Shown here: piece by piece, positions 28,861 through 43,600 of the stretch
How the letters are laid out: each line of letters opens with the position of its first letter
Numbering within the stretch: the stretch's first letter is position 1
Origin: Taudactylus pleione
Lineage: Eukaryota > Chordata > Amphibia > Anura > Myobatrachidae
Direction: 5' to 3'
DNA: 64,000 bases
Assembly (NCBI GenBank): GCA_031769625.1
Contig: JAUIMM010000579.1
Location: 124,001 to 188,000 of the forward strand
Position numbers and translations under genes: made by a program
The notes under the pieces: model-generated
Told to the model about the DNA's origin: nothing
Seen by the model: the letters and a program-made list of their open reading frames with translations, nothing else
The model's database searches: none

Positions 28861-29384
28861 TCCCGCTTCTTATTCCTGCTCCAGCTTCTTATTCATCTCT
28901 TATTCCTGCTCCAGCTTCTTATTCACTTCTTATTCCTGCTCCTGCTTCTTATTCACTTCTTATTCCTGCTCCAGCTCTTTATTCACTTCTTATTCCTGCT
29001 CCAGCCTCTTATTCACTTCTTATTCCTGCTCCAGCTTCTTATTCACTTCTTATTCCTGCTCCAGCTTCTTATTCACTTCTTATTCCTGCTGCAGCTTCTG
29101 ATTCACCTCTTATTCCTGCTCCAGCTTCTTATTCACTTCTCAATCATACTCCCGCTTCTTATTCCTGCTCCAGCTTCTTGTTCCTCCTCCAGCTTGTTAT
29201 ACACTTCTTATTCCTGCTCCAGCTTCTGATTCACTTCTTATTCCTGCTCCAGCTCCTTATTCACTTCTTATTCCTGCTCCAGCTCCTTATTCACTTCTTA
29301 TTCCTGCTCCAGCTTCTGATTCACTTCTTGTTCCTGCTCCAGCATCTTATTCACTTCTTATTCCTCCTCCAGCTCTTTATTCAC

Positions 29385-31640
29385 TTCTTATTCCTGCTCC
29401 AGCTTCTTATTCACTTCTTCTTCCTGCTCCAGACTCTAATTCACTTCTTATTCCTGCTCCAGCTCCTTATTCACTTCTTATTCCTGCTCCAGCTTCTTAT
29501 TCACTTCTTATTCCTCCTCCAGCTTCTTATTCACATCTCATTCCTGCTCCAGCTCCTTATTCATCTCTTATTCCTCCTCCAGCTTCTTATTCACTTCTCA
29601 TTCCTGCTCCAGCTTCTTATTCATCTCTTATTCCTGCTCCAACTTCTTATTCACATCTTATTCCTGCTCCAGCTTCTAATTCACTTCTTATTCCAACTCC
29701 TGATTCTTACACACATCTTATTCCAGCTCATGCTTCTTACTCACTTCTTATTCCTGCTCCAGCTTCTTATTCACTTCTTATTCCTGCTCCAGTTTCTTAT
29801 TCACTTCTTATTCCTGCTCCAGCTTCTTATTCACTTCCTATTCCTGCTCCAGCTTCTTATACACTTCTTATTCCTGCTCCTGATTCTTATTCACTTTTTA
29901 TTCCTGCTCCAGCTTCTTATTTACTTCTTATTCCTACTCCTGATTCTTACACACTTCTTATTCCAGCTCATGCTTCTTACTCACTTCTTATTCCTGCTCC
30001 AGCTTCTTATTCACTTCTTATTCCTGCTCCAGCTTCTTATTCACTTCTCATTCCTGCTCCAGCTTCTTATTCACTTCTCATTCCTGCTCCAGCTCCTTAT
30101 TCACTTCTCATTCCTGCTCGAGCTCTTTATTCACTTCTTATTCCTGCTCCAGCTTCTTATTCAATTTTTATTCCTGCTCCAGCTTCTTATTCATTTCTTA
30201 TTCCTGCTCCAGCTTCTTATTCACTTCTCATTCCTGCTCCAGCTTCTTATTCACTTCTTATTCCTACTCCAGCATATTATTCACTTCTTATTCCTGCTCC
30301 AGCTTCTTATTCACTTCTTATTCCTGCTCCAGCTTCTTATTCACTTCTTATTCCTGCTCCAGCTTCTTATTCACTTCCTATTCCTGCTCCAGCTTCTTAT
30401 TCATCTCTTATTCCTGCTCCAGCTTCTTATTCACTTCTCAATCATACTCCCGCTTCTTATTCCTGCTCCAGCTTCTTATTCACTTCTTATTCCTGCTCCA
30501 GCTCTTTATTCACTTCTTATTCCTGCTCCAGCTTCTTATTCACTTCTTCTTCCTGCTCCAGACTCTAATTCACTTCTTATTCCTGCTCCAGCTCCTTATT
30601 CACTTCTTATTCCTGCTCCAGCTTCTTATTCACTTCTTATTCCTCCTCCAGCTTCTTATTCACATCTCATTCCTGCTCCAGCTCCTTATTCATCTCTTAT
30701 TCCTCCTCCAGCTTCTTATTCACTTCTCATTCCTGCTCCAGCTTCTTATTCATCTCTTATTCCTGCTCCAACTTCTTATTCACATCTTATTCCTGCTCCA
30801 GCTTCTAATTCACTTCTTATTCCAACTCCTGATTCTTACACACATCTTATTCCAGCTCATGCTTCTTACTCACTTCTTATTCCTGCTCCAGCTTCTTATT
30901 CACTTCTTATTCCTGCTCCAGTTTCTTATTCACTTCTTATTCCTGCTCCAGCTTCTTATTCACTTCCTATTCCTGCTCCAGCTTCTTATACACTTCTTAT
31001 TCCTGCTCCTGATTCTTATTCACTTTTTATTCCTGCTCCAGCTTCTTATTTACTTCTTATTCCTACTCCTGATTCTTACACACTTCTTATTCCAGCTCAT
31101 GCTTCTTACTCACTTCTTATTCCTGCTCCAGCTTCTTATTCACTTCTTATTCCTGCTCCAGCTTCTTATTCACTTCTCATTCCTGCTCCAGCTTCTTATT
31201 CACTTCTCATTCCTGCTCCAGCTCCTTATTCACTTCTCATTCCTGCTCGAGCTCTTTATTCACTTCTTATTCCTGCTCCAGCTTCTTATTCAATTTTTAT
31301 TCCTGCTCCAGCTTCTTATTCATTTCTTATTCCTGCTCCAGCTTCTTATTCACTTCTCATTCCTGCTCCAGCTTCTTATTCACTTCTTATTCCTACTCCA
31401 GCATATTATTCACTTCTTATTCCTGCTCCAGCTTCTTATTCACTTCTTATTCCTGCTCCAGCTTCTTATTCACTTCTTATTCCTGCTCCAGCTTCTTATT
31501 CACTTCCTATTCCTGCTCCAGCTTCTTATTCATCTCTTATTCCTGCTCCAGCTTCTTATTCACTTCTCAATCATACTCCCGCTTCTTATTCCTGCTCCAG
31601 CTTCTTATTCACTTCTTATTCCTGCTCCAGCTCTTTATTC
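29385..31640 (+). repeat. Higher-order repeat, two copies at 1129-bp offset
   Basis: The private variant CCAACTCCTGATTC occurs at 29693 and 30822, and CCAGCATATTATTC near 30270 and 31399, both 1129 bp apart. 1129 equals 37 units plus one 19-bp short unit, and that short unit (ACTCCCGCTTC...) is present near 30450 and 31578. The forward frame stays open through both copies, producing the longest open frame of the array (27954-31757), which I do not regard as a gene. Confidence 0.8.
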
Positions 31641-32229
31641 ACTTCTTATTCCTGCTCCAGCCTCTTATTCACTTCTTATTCCTGCTCCAGCTTCTTATTC
31701 ACTTCTTATTCCTGCTCCAGCTTCTTATTCACTTCTTATTCCTGCTCCAGCTTCTGATTCACCTCTTATTCCTGCTCCAGCATCTTATTCACTTGTCAAT
31801 CATACTCCCGCTTCTTATTCCTGCTCCAGCTTCTTGCTCCTCCTCCAGCTTGTTATACACTTCTTATTCCTGCTCCAGCTTCTGATTCACTTCTTATTCC
31901 TGCTCCAGCTCCTTATTCACTTCTTATTCCTGCTCCAGCTTCTGATTCACTTCTTGTTCCTGCTCCAGCATCTTATTCACTTCTTATTCCTCCTCCAGCT
32001 CCTTATTCACTTCTTATTCCTGCTCCAGCTTCTTATTCACTTCTTATTACTGCTCCAGCCTCTAATTCACTTCTTACTCCAGCTCCAGCTCCTTATTCAC
32101 TTCTTATTCCTGCTCCAGCTTCTTATTCACTTCTTATTCCTCCTCCAGCTTCTTATTCACTTCTCAATCCTGCTCCAGCTTCTTATTCAGTTCTTATTCC
32201 TGCTCCAGCTTCTTATTCACTTCTTATTC

Positions 32230-35200
32230 CTGCTCTAGCTTCTTATTCACATCTTATTCCTGCTTCAGCTTCTAATTCACTTCCTATTCCTACTCCTGAT
32301 TCTTACACACATCTTATTCCAGCTCATGCTTCTTACTCACTTCTTATTCCTGCTCCAGCTTCTTATTCACTTCTTATTCCTGCTCCCATTTCTTATTCAC
32401 TTCTTATTCCTGCTCCAGCTTCTTATTCACTTCCTATTCCTGCTCCAGCTTCTTATACACTTCTTATTCCTGCTCCAGATTCTTATTCACTTTTTATTCC
32501 AGCTCCAGCTTCTTATTCACTTCTTATTCCTACTCCTGATTCTTACACACTTCTTATTCCAGCTCATGCTTCTTACTCACTTCTTATTCCTGCTCCAGCT
32601 TCTTATTCACTTCTTATTCCTGCTCCAGCTTCTCATTCTCTTATTCCTGCTCCAGCTTCTTATTCACTTCTTGTTCCTGCTCCAGCTCCTTATTCACTTC
32701 TTATTCCTGGTCCAGCTTCTTATTCACCTCTTATTCCTGCTCCAGCTTCTTATTCAGTACTTATTCCTGCTCCAGCTTCTTATTCACCTCTTATTCCTGC
32801 TCCAGCTTCTTATTCACCTCTTATTCCTGCTCCAGCTTCTTATTCACTTCTTATTCCTGCTCCAGCTTCTTATTCACTTCTTATTCCTGCTCCAGCTTCT
32901 TATTCACTTCTTATTCCTGCACCAGCTTCTGATTCATCTCTTATTCCTGCTCCAGCTTCTTATTCACTTCTCATTCCTGCTCCAGCTTCTTATTCACCTC
33001 TTATTCATGCTCCAGCTTCTTGTTCCTGCTCCAACTTGTTATTCACTTCTTATTCCTGCTCCAGCTTCTTGTTCCTCCTCCAGCGTGTTATTAACTTCTT
33101 ATTCCTGCTCCAGCTTCTTATTCACTTCTCAATAATACTCCAGCTTCTTATTCCTGCTTCAGCTTCTTGTTCCTGCTCCAGCTTGTTATACACTTCTTAT
33201 TCCTGCTCCAGCTCCATATTCACTTCTTATTCCTGCTTCAGCTTCTTATTCACTTCTTATTCCTGCTCCAGCTCCTTATTCACTTCTTATTCCTCCTCCA
33301 GCTTCTTATTGCTCCAGCTTCTTATTCACTTCTTATTCCTGCTCCAGTTCCTTATTCACATCTTATTCCTGCTCCAGCTTCTGATTCACTTCTTGTTCCT
33401 GCTCCAGCTTCTTATTCACTTCCTATTCCTGCTCCAGCCTCTTATTCACTTCTTATTCCTGCTCCAGCTTCTTATTCACCTCTTATTCCTGCTCCATCTT
33501 CTTATTCACTTCTTATTCCTGCTCCAGCTCCTTATTCACTTCTTATTCCTGCTCCAGCTCCTCATTTACTTCTTATTCCTGCTCCAGCTTCTTATTCACT
33601 TCTTATTCCTGCTCCAGCTTCTGATTCATCTCTTATTCCTCCTCCAGCTTCTTATTCCTGCTCCAGCTTCTTGTTCCTGCTCCAGCTTGTTATTCACTTC
33701 TTATTCCTGCTCCAGCTTTTTATTCACTTCTCAATCATACTCCAGCTTCTTACTCCTGCTTCAGCTTCTTGTTCCTGCTCCAGCTTGTTATACACTTCTT
33801 ATTCCTGCTCCAGCTCCTTTTTCACTTCTTATTCCTGCTCCAGCTCCTTATTCACTTCTTATTCCTCCTCCAGCTTCTTATTGCCCCAGCTTCTTATTCA
33901 CTTCTTATTCCTGCTCCAGCTCCGTATTCACTTCTTATTCCTGCTCCAGCTTCTGATTCACTTCTTGTTCCTGCTCCAGCATCTTATTCACTTCTTATTC
34001 CTCCTCCACCTCCTTATTCACTTCTTATTCCTGCTCCAGCTTCATATTCACTTCTTATTCCTGCTCCAGCCTAAAATTCACTTCTTATTCCTGCTCCAGC
34101 TCCTTATTCACTTCTTATTCCTGCTCCAGCTTCTTATTCACTTCTTATTCCTCCTCCAGCTTCTTATTCACTTCTCATTCCTGCTCCAGCTCCTTATTCA
34201 TCTCTTATTCCTCCTCCAGCTTCTTATTCACTTCTCATTCCTGCTCTAGCTTCTTATTCATCTCTTATTCCTGCTCCAGCTTATTATTCACTTCTTATTC
34301 CACCTCCAGCTTCTTATTCACTTCTTATTCCTGCTCCAGCTTCTTATTCACTTCTTATTTATCCTCCAGCTCCTTATTCACTTCTTATTCCTACTCCTGA
34401 TTCTTACTCACTTATTATTCCTGCTCCAGCTTCTTATTCACTTCTTATTCCTGCTCCAGCTTCTTATTCACTTCTTTATCCTGCTCCAGCTTCTGATTCA
34501 CTTCTTACTCCTGCTCCAGCTTCTTATTCACTTCTTATTCCTGCTCCAGCTTCTGATTCACTTCTTATTCCTGCTCCAGCTTCTGATTCACATCTTTTTC
34601 CTGCTCCAGCTTCTTATTCACATCTTATTCCTGCTCCAGCTTCTTATTCACTTCTTATTCCTGCTCCAGCTTCTTATTCACTTCTTATTCCTATTCCTGA
34701 TTCTTATACACTTCTTATTCCAGCCCATGCTTCTTACTCACCTATTATTCCTGCTCCAGCTTCTTATTCACTTCTTATTCCTGCTCCAGTTTCTTATTCA
34801 CTTCTTATTCCTGCTCCTGCTTCTTATACACTTCTTATTCCTGCTCATGCTTCTTATTCACTTATTATTCCTGCTCCAGCCTCTTATTCACTTCTTATTC
34901 ATGCTCCAGCTTCTTATTCACTTCTTATTCCTGCTCATGCTTCTTATTCACTTATTATTCCTGCTCCAGCCTCTTATTCACTTCTTATTCCTCCTCCAGC
35001 TTCTTATTCACATCTCATTCCTGCTCCAGCTCCTTATTCATCTATTATTCCTCCTCCAGCTTCTTATTCACTTCTCATTCCTGCTCCAGCTTCTTATTCA
35101 TCTCTTATTCCTGCTCCAACTTCTTATTCACATCTTATTCCTGCTCCAGCTTCTAATTCACTTCTTATTCCAACTCCTGATTCTTACACACATCTTATTC

Positions 35201-38200
35201 CAGCTCATGCTTCTTACTCACTTCTTATTCCTGCTCCAGCTTCTTATTCACTTCTTATTCCTGCTCCAGTTTCTTATTCACTTCTTATTCCTGCTCCAGC
35301 TTCTTATTCACTTCCTATTCCTGCTCCAGCTTCTTATACACTTCTTATTCCTGCTCCTGATTCTTATTCACTTTTTATTCCTGCTCCAGCTTCTTATTTA
35401 CTTCTTATTCCTACTCCTGATTCTTATTCACTTCTCATTCCTGCTCCAGCTCCTTATTCACTTCTCATTCCTGCTCGAGCTCTTTATTCACTTCTTATTC
35501 CTGCTCCAGCTTCTTATTCAATTTTTATTCCTGCTCCAGCTTCTTATTCATTTCTTATTCCTGCTCCAGCTTCTTATTCACTTCTCATTCCTGCTCCAGC
35601 TTCTTATTCACTTCTTATTCCTACTCCAGCTCATTATTCACTTCTTATTCCTGCTCCAGCTTCTTATTCACTTCTTATTCCTGCTCCAGCTTCTTATTCA
35701 CTTCTTATTCCTGCTCCAGCTTCTTATTCACTTCCTATTCCTGCTCCAGCTTCTTATTCATCTCTTATTCCTGCTCCAGCTTCTTATTCACTTCTCAATC
35801 ATACTCCCGCTTCTTATTCCTGCTCCAGCTTCTTATTCATCTCTTATTCCTGCTCCAGCATCTTATTCACTTCTTATTCCTGCTCCAGCTTCTTATTCAC
35901 TTCTTATTCCTGCTCCAGCTCTTTATTCACTTCTTATTCCTGCTCCAGCCTCTTATTCACTTCTTATTCCTGCTCCAGCTTCTTATTCACTTCTTATTCC
36001 TGCTCCAGCTTCTTATTCACTTCTTATTCCTGCTCCAGCTTCTGATTCACCTCTTATTCCTGCTCCAGCATCTTATTCACTTCTCAATCATACTCCCGCT
36101 TCTTATTCCTGCTCCAGCTTCTTGTTCCTCCTCCAGCTTGTTATACACTTCTTATTCCTGCTCCAGCTTCTGAATCACTTCTTATTCCTGCTCCAGCTCC
36201 TTATTCACTTCTTATTCCTGCTCCAGCTTCTGATTCACTTCTTGTTCCTGCTCCAGCATCTTATTCACTTCTTATTCCTCCTCCAGCTCCTTATTCACTT
36301 CTTATTCCTGCTCCAGCTTCTTATTCACTTCTTATTACTGCTCCAGCCTCTAATTCACTTCTTATTCCAGCTCCAGCTCCTTATTCACCTCTTATTCCTG
36401 CTCCAGCTTCTTATTCACTTCTTATTCCTCCTCCAGCTTCTTATTCACTTCTCAATCCTGCTCCAGCTTCTTATTCACTTCTTATTCCTGCTCCAGCTTC
36501 TTATTCACTTCTTATTCCTGCTCTAGCTTCTTATTCACATCTTATTCCTGCTTCAGCTTGTAATTCACTTCCTATTCCTACTCCTGATTCTTACACACAT
36601 CTTATTCCAGCTCATGCTTCTTACTCACTTCTTATTCCTGCTCCAGCTTCTTATTCACTTCTTCTTCCTGCTCCCATTTCTTATTCACTTCTTATTCCTG
36701 CTCCAGCTTCTTATTCACTTCCTATTCCTGCTCCAGCTTCTTATACACTTCTTATTCCTGCTCCAGATTCTTATTCACTTTTTATTCCAGCTCCAGCTTC
36801 TTATTCACTTCTTTTTCCTACTCCTGATTCTTACACACTTCTTATTCCAGCTCATGCTTCTTACTCACTTCTTATTCCTGCTCCAGCTTCTTATTCACTT
36901 CTTATTCCTGCTCCAGCTTCTCATTCTCTTATTCCTGCTCCAGCTTCTTATTCACTTCTTGTTCCTGCTCCAGCTCCTTATTCACTTCTTATTCCTGGTC
37001 CAGCTTCTTATTCACCTCTTATTCCTGCTCCAGCTTCTTATTCAGTACTTATTCCTGCTCCAGCTTCTTATTCACCTCTTATTCCTGCTCCAGCTTCTTA
37101 TTCACTTCTTATTCCTGCTCCAGCTTCTTATTCACTTCTTATTCCTGCTCCAGCTTCTTATTCACTTCTTATTCCTGCACCAGCTTCTGATTCATCTCTT
37201 ATTCCTGCTCCAGCTTCTTATTCACTTCTCATTCCTGCTCCAGCTTCTTATTCACCTCTTATTCATGCTCCAGCTTCTTGTTCCTGCTCCAGCTTGTTAT
37301 TCACTTCTTATTCCTGCTCCAGCTTCTTGTTCCTGCTCCAGCGTGTTATTAACTTCTTATTCCTGCTCCAGCTTCTTATTCACTTCTCAATAATACTCCA
37401 GCTTCTTATTCCTGCTTCAGCTTCTTGTTCCTGCTCCAGCTTATTATACACTTCTTATTCCTGCTCCAGCTCCATATTCACTTCTTATTCCTGCTTCAGC
37501 TTCTTATTCACTTCTTATTCCAGCTCCAGTTCCTTATTCACTTCTTATTCCTCCTCCAGCTTCTTATTGCTCCAGCTTCTTATTCACTTCTTATTCCTGC
37601 TCCAGTTCCTTATTCACATCTTTTTCCTGCTCCAGCTTCTGATTCACTTCTTGTTCCTGCTCCAGCTTCTTATTCACTTCCTATTCCTGCTCCAGCCTCT
37701 TATTCACTTCTTATTCCTGCTCCAGCTTCTTATTCACCTCTTATTCCTGCTCCAGCTTCTTATTCACTTCTTATTCCTGCTCCAGCTCCTTATTCACTTC
37801 TTATTCCTGCTCCAGCTCCTCATTTACTTCTTATTCCTGCTCCAGCTTCTTATTCACTTCTTATTCCTGCTCCAGCTTCTGATTCATCTCTTATTCCTCA
37901 TCCAGCTTCTTATTCCTGCTCCAGCTTCTTGTTCCTGCTCCAGCTTGTTATTCACTTCTTATTCCTGCTCCAGCTTTTTATTCACTTCTCAATCATACTC
38001 CAGCTTCTTACTCCTGCTTCAGCTTCTTGTTCCTGCTCCAGCTTGTTATTCACTTCTTATTCCTGCTCCAGCTCCTTTTTCACTTCTTATTCCTGCTCCA
38101 GCTCCTTATTCACTTCTTATTCCTCCTCCAGCTTCTTATTGCCCCAGCTTCTTATTCACTTCTTATTCCTGCTCCAGCTCCTTATTCACTTCTTATTCCT

Positions 38201-39320
38201 GCTCCAGCTTCTGATTCACTTCTTGTTCCTGCTCCAGCATCTTATTCACTTCTTATTCCTCCTCCACCTCCTTATTCACTTCTTATTCCTGCTCCAGCTT
38301 CATATTCACTTCTTATTCCTGCTCCAGCCTATAATTCACTTCTTATTCCTGCTCCAGCTCCTTATTCACTTCTTATTCCTGCTCCAGCTTCTTATTCACT
38401 TCTTTTTCCTCCTCCAGCTTCTTATTCACTTCTCATTCCTGCTCCAGCTCCTTATTCATCTCTTATTCCTCCTCCAGCTTCTTATTCACTTCTCATTCCT
38501 GCTCTAGCTTCTTATTCATCTCTTATTCCTGCTCCAGCTTATTATTCACTTCTTATTCCACCTCCAGCTTCTTATTCACTTCTTATTCCTGCTCCAGCTT
38601 CTTATTCACTTCTAATTCCTCCTCCAGCTCCTTATTCACTTCTTATTCCTGCTCCAGCTTCTTATTCACTTCTTATTCCTGCTCCAGCTTCTGATTCACT
38701 TCTTATTCCTGCTCCAGCTTCTTATTCACTTCTTATTCCTGCTCCAGCTTCTGATTCACTTCTTATTCCTGCTCCAGCTTCTGATTCACATCTTTTTCCT
38801 GCTCCAGCTTCTTATTCACATCTTATTCCTGCTCCAGCTTCTTATTCACTTCTTATTCCTGCTCCAGCTTCTTATTCACTTCTTATTCCTATTCCTGATT
38901 CTTATACACTTCTTATTCCAGCTCATGCTTCTTACTCACCTATTATTCCTGCTCCAGCTTCTTATTCACTTCTTATTCCTGCTCCAGTTTCTTATTCACT
39001 TCTTATTCCTGCTCCTGCTTCTTATACACTTCTTATTCCTGCTCATGCTTCTTATTCACTTATTATTCCTGCTCCAGCCTCTTATTCACTTCTTATTCAT
39101 GCTCCAGCTTCTTATTCACTTCTTATTCCTGCTCATGCTTCTTATTCACTTATTATTCCTGCTCCAGCCTCTTATTCACTTTTTATTCCTGCTCCAGCTT
39201 CTTATTCACTTCTTATTCATGCTCCAGCTTCTTATACACTTCTTATTCCTCATCCAGCTTCTTATTCACTTCTTATTCCTGCTCCAGCTTCTCATTCTCT
39301 TATTCCTGCTCCTGCTTCTT
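32230..39320 (+). repeat. Large higher-order repeat, two copies at ~4.2-4.3-kb offset
   Basis: The block near 32.2-36.5 kb is repeated at 36.5-39.3 kb. The private CAGTACTTATTCC variant lies at 32755 and 37043 (4288 bp). Later points are 33036/37294 and 33769/38027 (4258 bp) and 34727/38925 (4198 bp). The stepwise loss of 30 and 60 bp between marker pairs shows unit-sized deletions after duplication. GCCCCAGC and CCTCCACCTCC variants are shared as well. Confidence 0.8.
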
Positions 39321-39899
39321 AATCAATTCTTGTTCCTGCTCCAGCTCCTTATTCACTTCTCATTCCTGCTCCAGCTTCTTATTCACCTCTTATTCCTGCT
39401 CCAGCTTCTTATTCACTTCTTATTTCTGCTCCAGCTTCTTATTTACTTCTTATTCCTGCTCCAGCTTCTTATTCACTTCTTATTCCAGCTCCAGCTTCTT
39501 ATTCACTTCTTATTCCTGCTCCAGCTTCTTATTCACTTCTTATTCCTCCTCCAGCTTCTTATTCACTTCTCATTCCTGCTCCAGCTTCTTATTCCCTTCT
39601 TATTCCTGCTCCAGCTTCTTATTCACTTCTTATTCCTCCTCCAGCTTCTTATTCACTTCTTATTCCTGCTCCAGCTCCTTATTCACTTCTTATTCCTGCT
39701 CCTGCTTCTTATTCACTTCTTTTTCCTGCTCCTGCTTCTTATTCACTTCTTATTCCTGCTCCAGCTTCTTATTCACTTACTATTCCTGCTCCAGCCTCTT
39801 ATTCACTTCTTATTCCTGCTCCAGCTTCTTATTCACTTCTTATTCCTGCTCCAGCTTCTGATTCACCTCTTATTCCTGCTCCAGCTTCTTATTCACTTC

Positions 39900-42800
39900 T
39901 CAATCATACTCCCGCTTCTTATTCCTGCTCCAGCTTCTTGTTCCTCCTCCAGCTTGTTATACACTTCTTATTCCTGCTCCAGCTTCTGATTCACTTCTTA
40001 TTCCTGCTCCAGCTCCTTATTCACTTCTTATTCCTGCTCCAGCTCCTTATTCACTTCTTATTCATGCTCCAGCTTCTGATTCACTTCTTGTTCCTGCTCC
40101 AGCATCTTATTCACTTCTTATTCCGGCTCCAGCTTCTGATTCACTTCTTATTCCTGCTCCAGCATCTTATTCACTTCTTATTCCTCCTCCAGCTCTTTAT
40201 TCACTTCTTATTCCTGCTCCAGCTTCTTATTCACTTCTTATTCCTGCTCCAGACTCTAATTCACTTCTCATTCCTGCTCCAGCTCCTTATTCACTTCTTA
40301 TTCCTGCTCCAGCTTCTTATTCACTTCTTATTCCTCCTCCAGCTTCTTATTCACATCTCATTCCTGCTCCAGCTCCTTATTCATTTCTTATTCCTCCTCC
40401 AGCTTCTTAATCACTTCTCATTCCTGCTCCAGCTTCTTATTGATCTCTTATTCCTGCTCCAGCTTCTTATTCACTTCTTATTCCTGCTCCAGCTTCTTAT
40501 TCACATCTTATTCCTGCTCCAGCTTCTAATTCACTTCTTATTCCTACTCCTGATTCTTACACACATCTTATTCCAGCTCATGCTTCTTACTCACTTCTTA
40601 TTCCTGCTCCAGCTTCTTATTCACTTCTTATTCCAGCTCCTGTTTCTTATTCACTTCTTATTCCTGCTCCAGCTTCTTATTCACTTCCTATTCCTGCTCC
40701 AGCATCTTATACACTTCTTATTCCTGCTCCTGATTCTTATTCACTTTTTATTCCTGCTCCAGCTTCTTATTCACTTCTTATTCCTGCTCCAGCTTCTGAT
40801 TCACCTCTTATTCCTGCTCCAGCTTCTTATTCACTTCTCAATCATACTCCCGCTTCTTATTCCTGCTCCAGCTTCTTGTTCCTCCTCCAGCTTGTTATAC
40901 ACTTCTTATTCCTGCTCCAGCTTCTGATTCACTTCTTATTCCTGCTCCAGCTCCTTATTCACTTCTTATTCCTGCTCCAGCTCCTTATTCACTTCTTATT
41001 CCTGCTCCAGCTTCTGATTCACTTCTTGTTCCTGCTCCAGCATCTTATTCACTTCTTATTCCGGCTCCAGCTTCTGATTCACTTCTTATTCCTGCTCCAG
41101 CATCTTATTCACTTCTTATTCCTCCTCCAGCTCTTTATTCACTTCTTATTCCTGCTCCAGCTTCTTATTCACTTCTTATTCCTGCTCCAGACTCTAATTC
41201 ACTTCTCATTCCTGCTCCAGCTCCTTATTCACTTCTTATTCCTGCTCCAGCTTCTTATTCACTTCTTATTCCTCCTCCAGCTTCTTATTCACATCTCATT
41301 CCTGCTCCAGCTCCTTATTCATTTCTTATTCCTCCTCCAGCTTCTTAATCACTTCTCATTCCTGCTCCAGCTTCTTATTGATCTCTTATTCCAGCTCATG
41401 CTTCTTATTCACTTCTTATTCCTGCTCCAGCTTCTTATTCACTTCTTATTCCAGCTCCTGTTTCTTATTCACTTCTTATTCCTGCTCCAGCTTCTTATTC
41501 ACTTCCTATTCCTGCTCCAGCTTCTTATACACTTCTTATTCCTGCTCCTGATTCTTATTCACTTTTTATTCCTGCTCCAGCTTCTTATTTACTTCTTATT
41601 CCTACTCCTGATTCTTACACACTTCTTATTCCAGCTCATGCTTCTTACTCACTTCTTATTCCTGCTCCAGCTTCTTATTCACTTCTTATTCCTGCTCCAG
41701 CTTCTTATTCACTTCTCATTCCTGCTCCAGCTTCTTATTCACTTCTCATTCAAGCTCCAGCTCCTTATTCACTTCTCATTCCTGCTCGAGCTCTTTATTC
41801 ACTTCTTATTCCTGCTCCAGCTTCTTATTCAATTTTTATTCCTGCTCCAGCTTCTTATTCATTTGTTATTCCTGCTCCAGCTTCTTATTCACTTCTCATT
41901 CCTGCTCCAGCTTCTTATTCACTTCTTATTCCTACTCCAGCTCTTTATTAACTTCTTATTCCTGCTCCAGCTTCTTATTCACTTCTTATTCCTGCTCCAG
42001 CTTCTTATTCACTTCTTATTCCTGCTCCAGCTTCTTATTCACTTCCTATTCCTGCTCCAGCTTCTTATTCATCTCTTATTCCTGCTCCAGCTTCTTATTC
42101 ACTTCTCAATCATACTCCCGCTTCTTATTCCTGCTCCAGCTTCTTATTCATCTCTTATTCCTGCTCCAGCTTCTTATTCACTTCTTATTCCTGCTCCAGC
42201 TTCTTATTCACTTCTCAATCATACTCCCGCTTCTTATTCCTGCTCCAGCTTCTTGTTCCTCCTCCAGCTTGTTATACACTTCTTATTTCTGCTCCAGCTT
42301 CTGATTCACTTCTTATTCCTGCTCCAGCTCCTTATTCACTTCTTATTCCTGCTCCAGCTCCTTATTCACTTCTTATTCCTGCTCCAGCTTCTGATTCACT
42401 TCTTGTTCCTGCTCCAGCATCTTATTCACTTCTTATTCCGGCTCCAGCTTCTGATTCACTTCTTATTCCTGCTCCAGCATCTTATTCACTTCTTATTCCT
42501 CCTCCAGCTCTTTATTCACTTCTTATTCCTGCTCCAGCTTCTTATTCACTTCTTATTCCTGCTCCAGACTCTAATTCACTTCTCATTCCTGCTCCAGCTC
42601 CTTATTCACTTCTTATTCCTACTCCAGCTTCTTATTCACTTCTTATTCCTCCTCCAGCTTCTTATTCACATCTCATTCCTGCTCCAGCTCCTTATTCATT
42701 TCTTATTCCTCCTCCAGCTTCTTAATCACTTCTCATTCCTGCTCCAGCTTCTTATTCATCTCTTATTCCTTCTCCAGCTTCTTATTCACTTCTTATTCCT

Positions 42801-43600
42801 GCTCCAGCTTCTTATTCACATCTTATTCCTGCTCCAGCTTCTAATTCACTTCTTATTCCTACTCCTGATTCTTACACACATCTTATTCCAGCTCATGCTT
42901 CTTACTCACTTCTTATTCCTGCTCCAGCTTCTTATTCACTTCTTATTCCAGCTCCTGTTTCTTATTCACTTCTTATTCCTGCTCCAGCTTCTTATTCACT
43001 TCCTATTCCTGCTCCAGCTTCTTATACACTTCTTATTCCTGCTCCTGATTCTTATTCACTTTTTATTCCTGCTCCAGCTTCTTATTTACTTCTTATTCCT
43101 ACTCCTGATTCTTACACACTTCTTATTCCAGCTCATGCTTCTTACTCACTTCTTATTCCTGCTCCAGCTTCTTATTCACTTCTTATTCCTGCTCCAGCTT
43201 CTTATTCACTTCTCATTCATGCTCCAGCTTCTTATTCACTTCTCATTCCTGCTCCAGCTCCTTATTCACTTCTCATTCCTGCTCGAGCTCTTTATTCACT
43301 TCTTATTCCTGCTCCAGCTTCTTATTCAATTTTTATTCCTGCTCCAGCTTCTTATTCATTTCTTATTCCTGCTCCAGCTTCTTATTCACTTCTCATTCCT
43401 GCTCCAGCTTCTTATTCACTTCTTATTCCTACTCCAGCTCTTTATTAACTTCTTATTCCTGCTCCAGCTTCTTATTCACTTCTTATTCCTGCTCCAGCTT
43501 CTTATTCACTTCTTATTCCTGCTCCAGCTTCTTATTCACTTCCTATTCCTGCTCCAGCTTCTTATTCATCTGTTATTCCTGCTCCAGCTTCTTATTCACT
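39900..43600 (+). repeat. Higher-order repeat with 938-bp and longer offsets
   Basis: Points 39938 and 40876 start nearly identical stretches 938 bp apart. Both carry TTCCGGCTCCAGC (about 40123 and 41061), CTTCTTAATCAC and the TATTGATCTC variant. A third version starts near 42240. The TTCCGGCTCC marker recurs in the 48.3 and 49.1-kb copies, so this block has also been copied further right. Confidence 0.75.
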
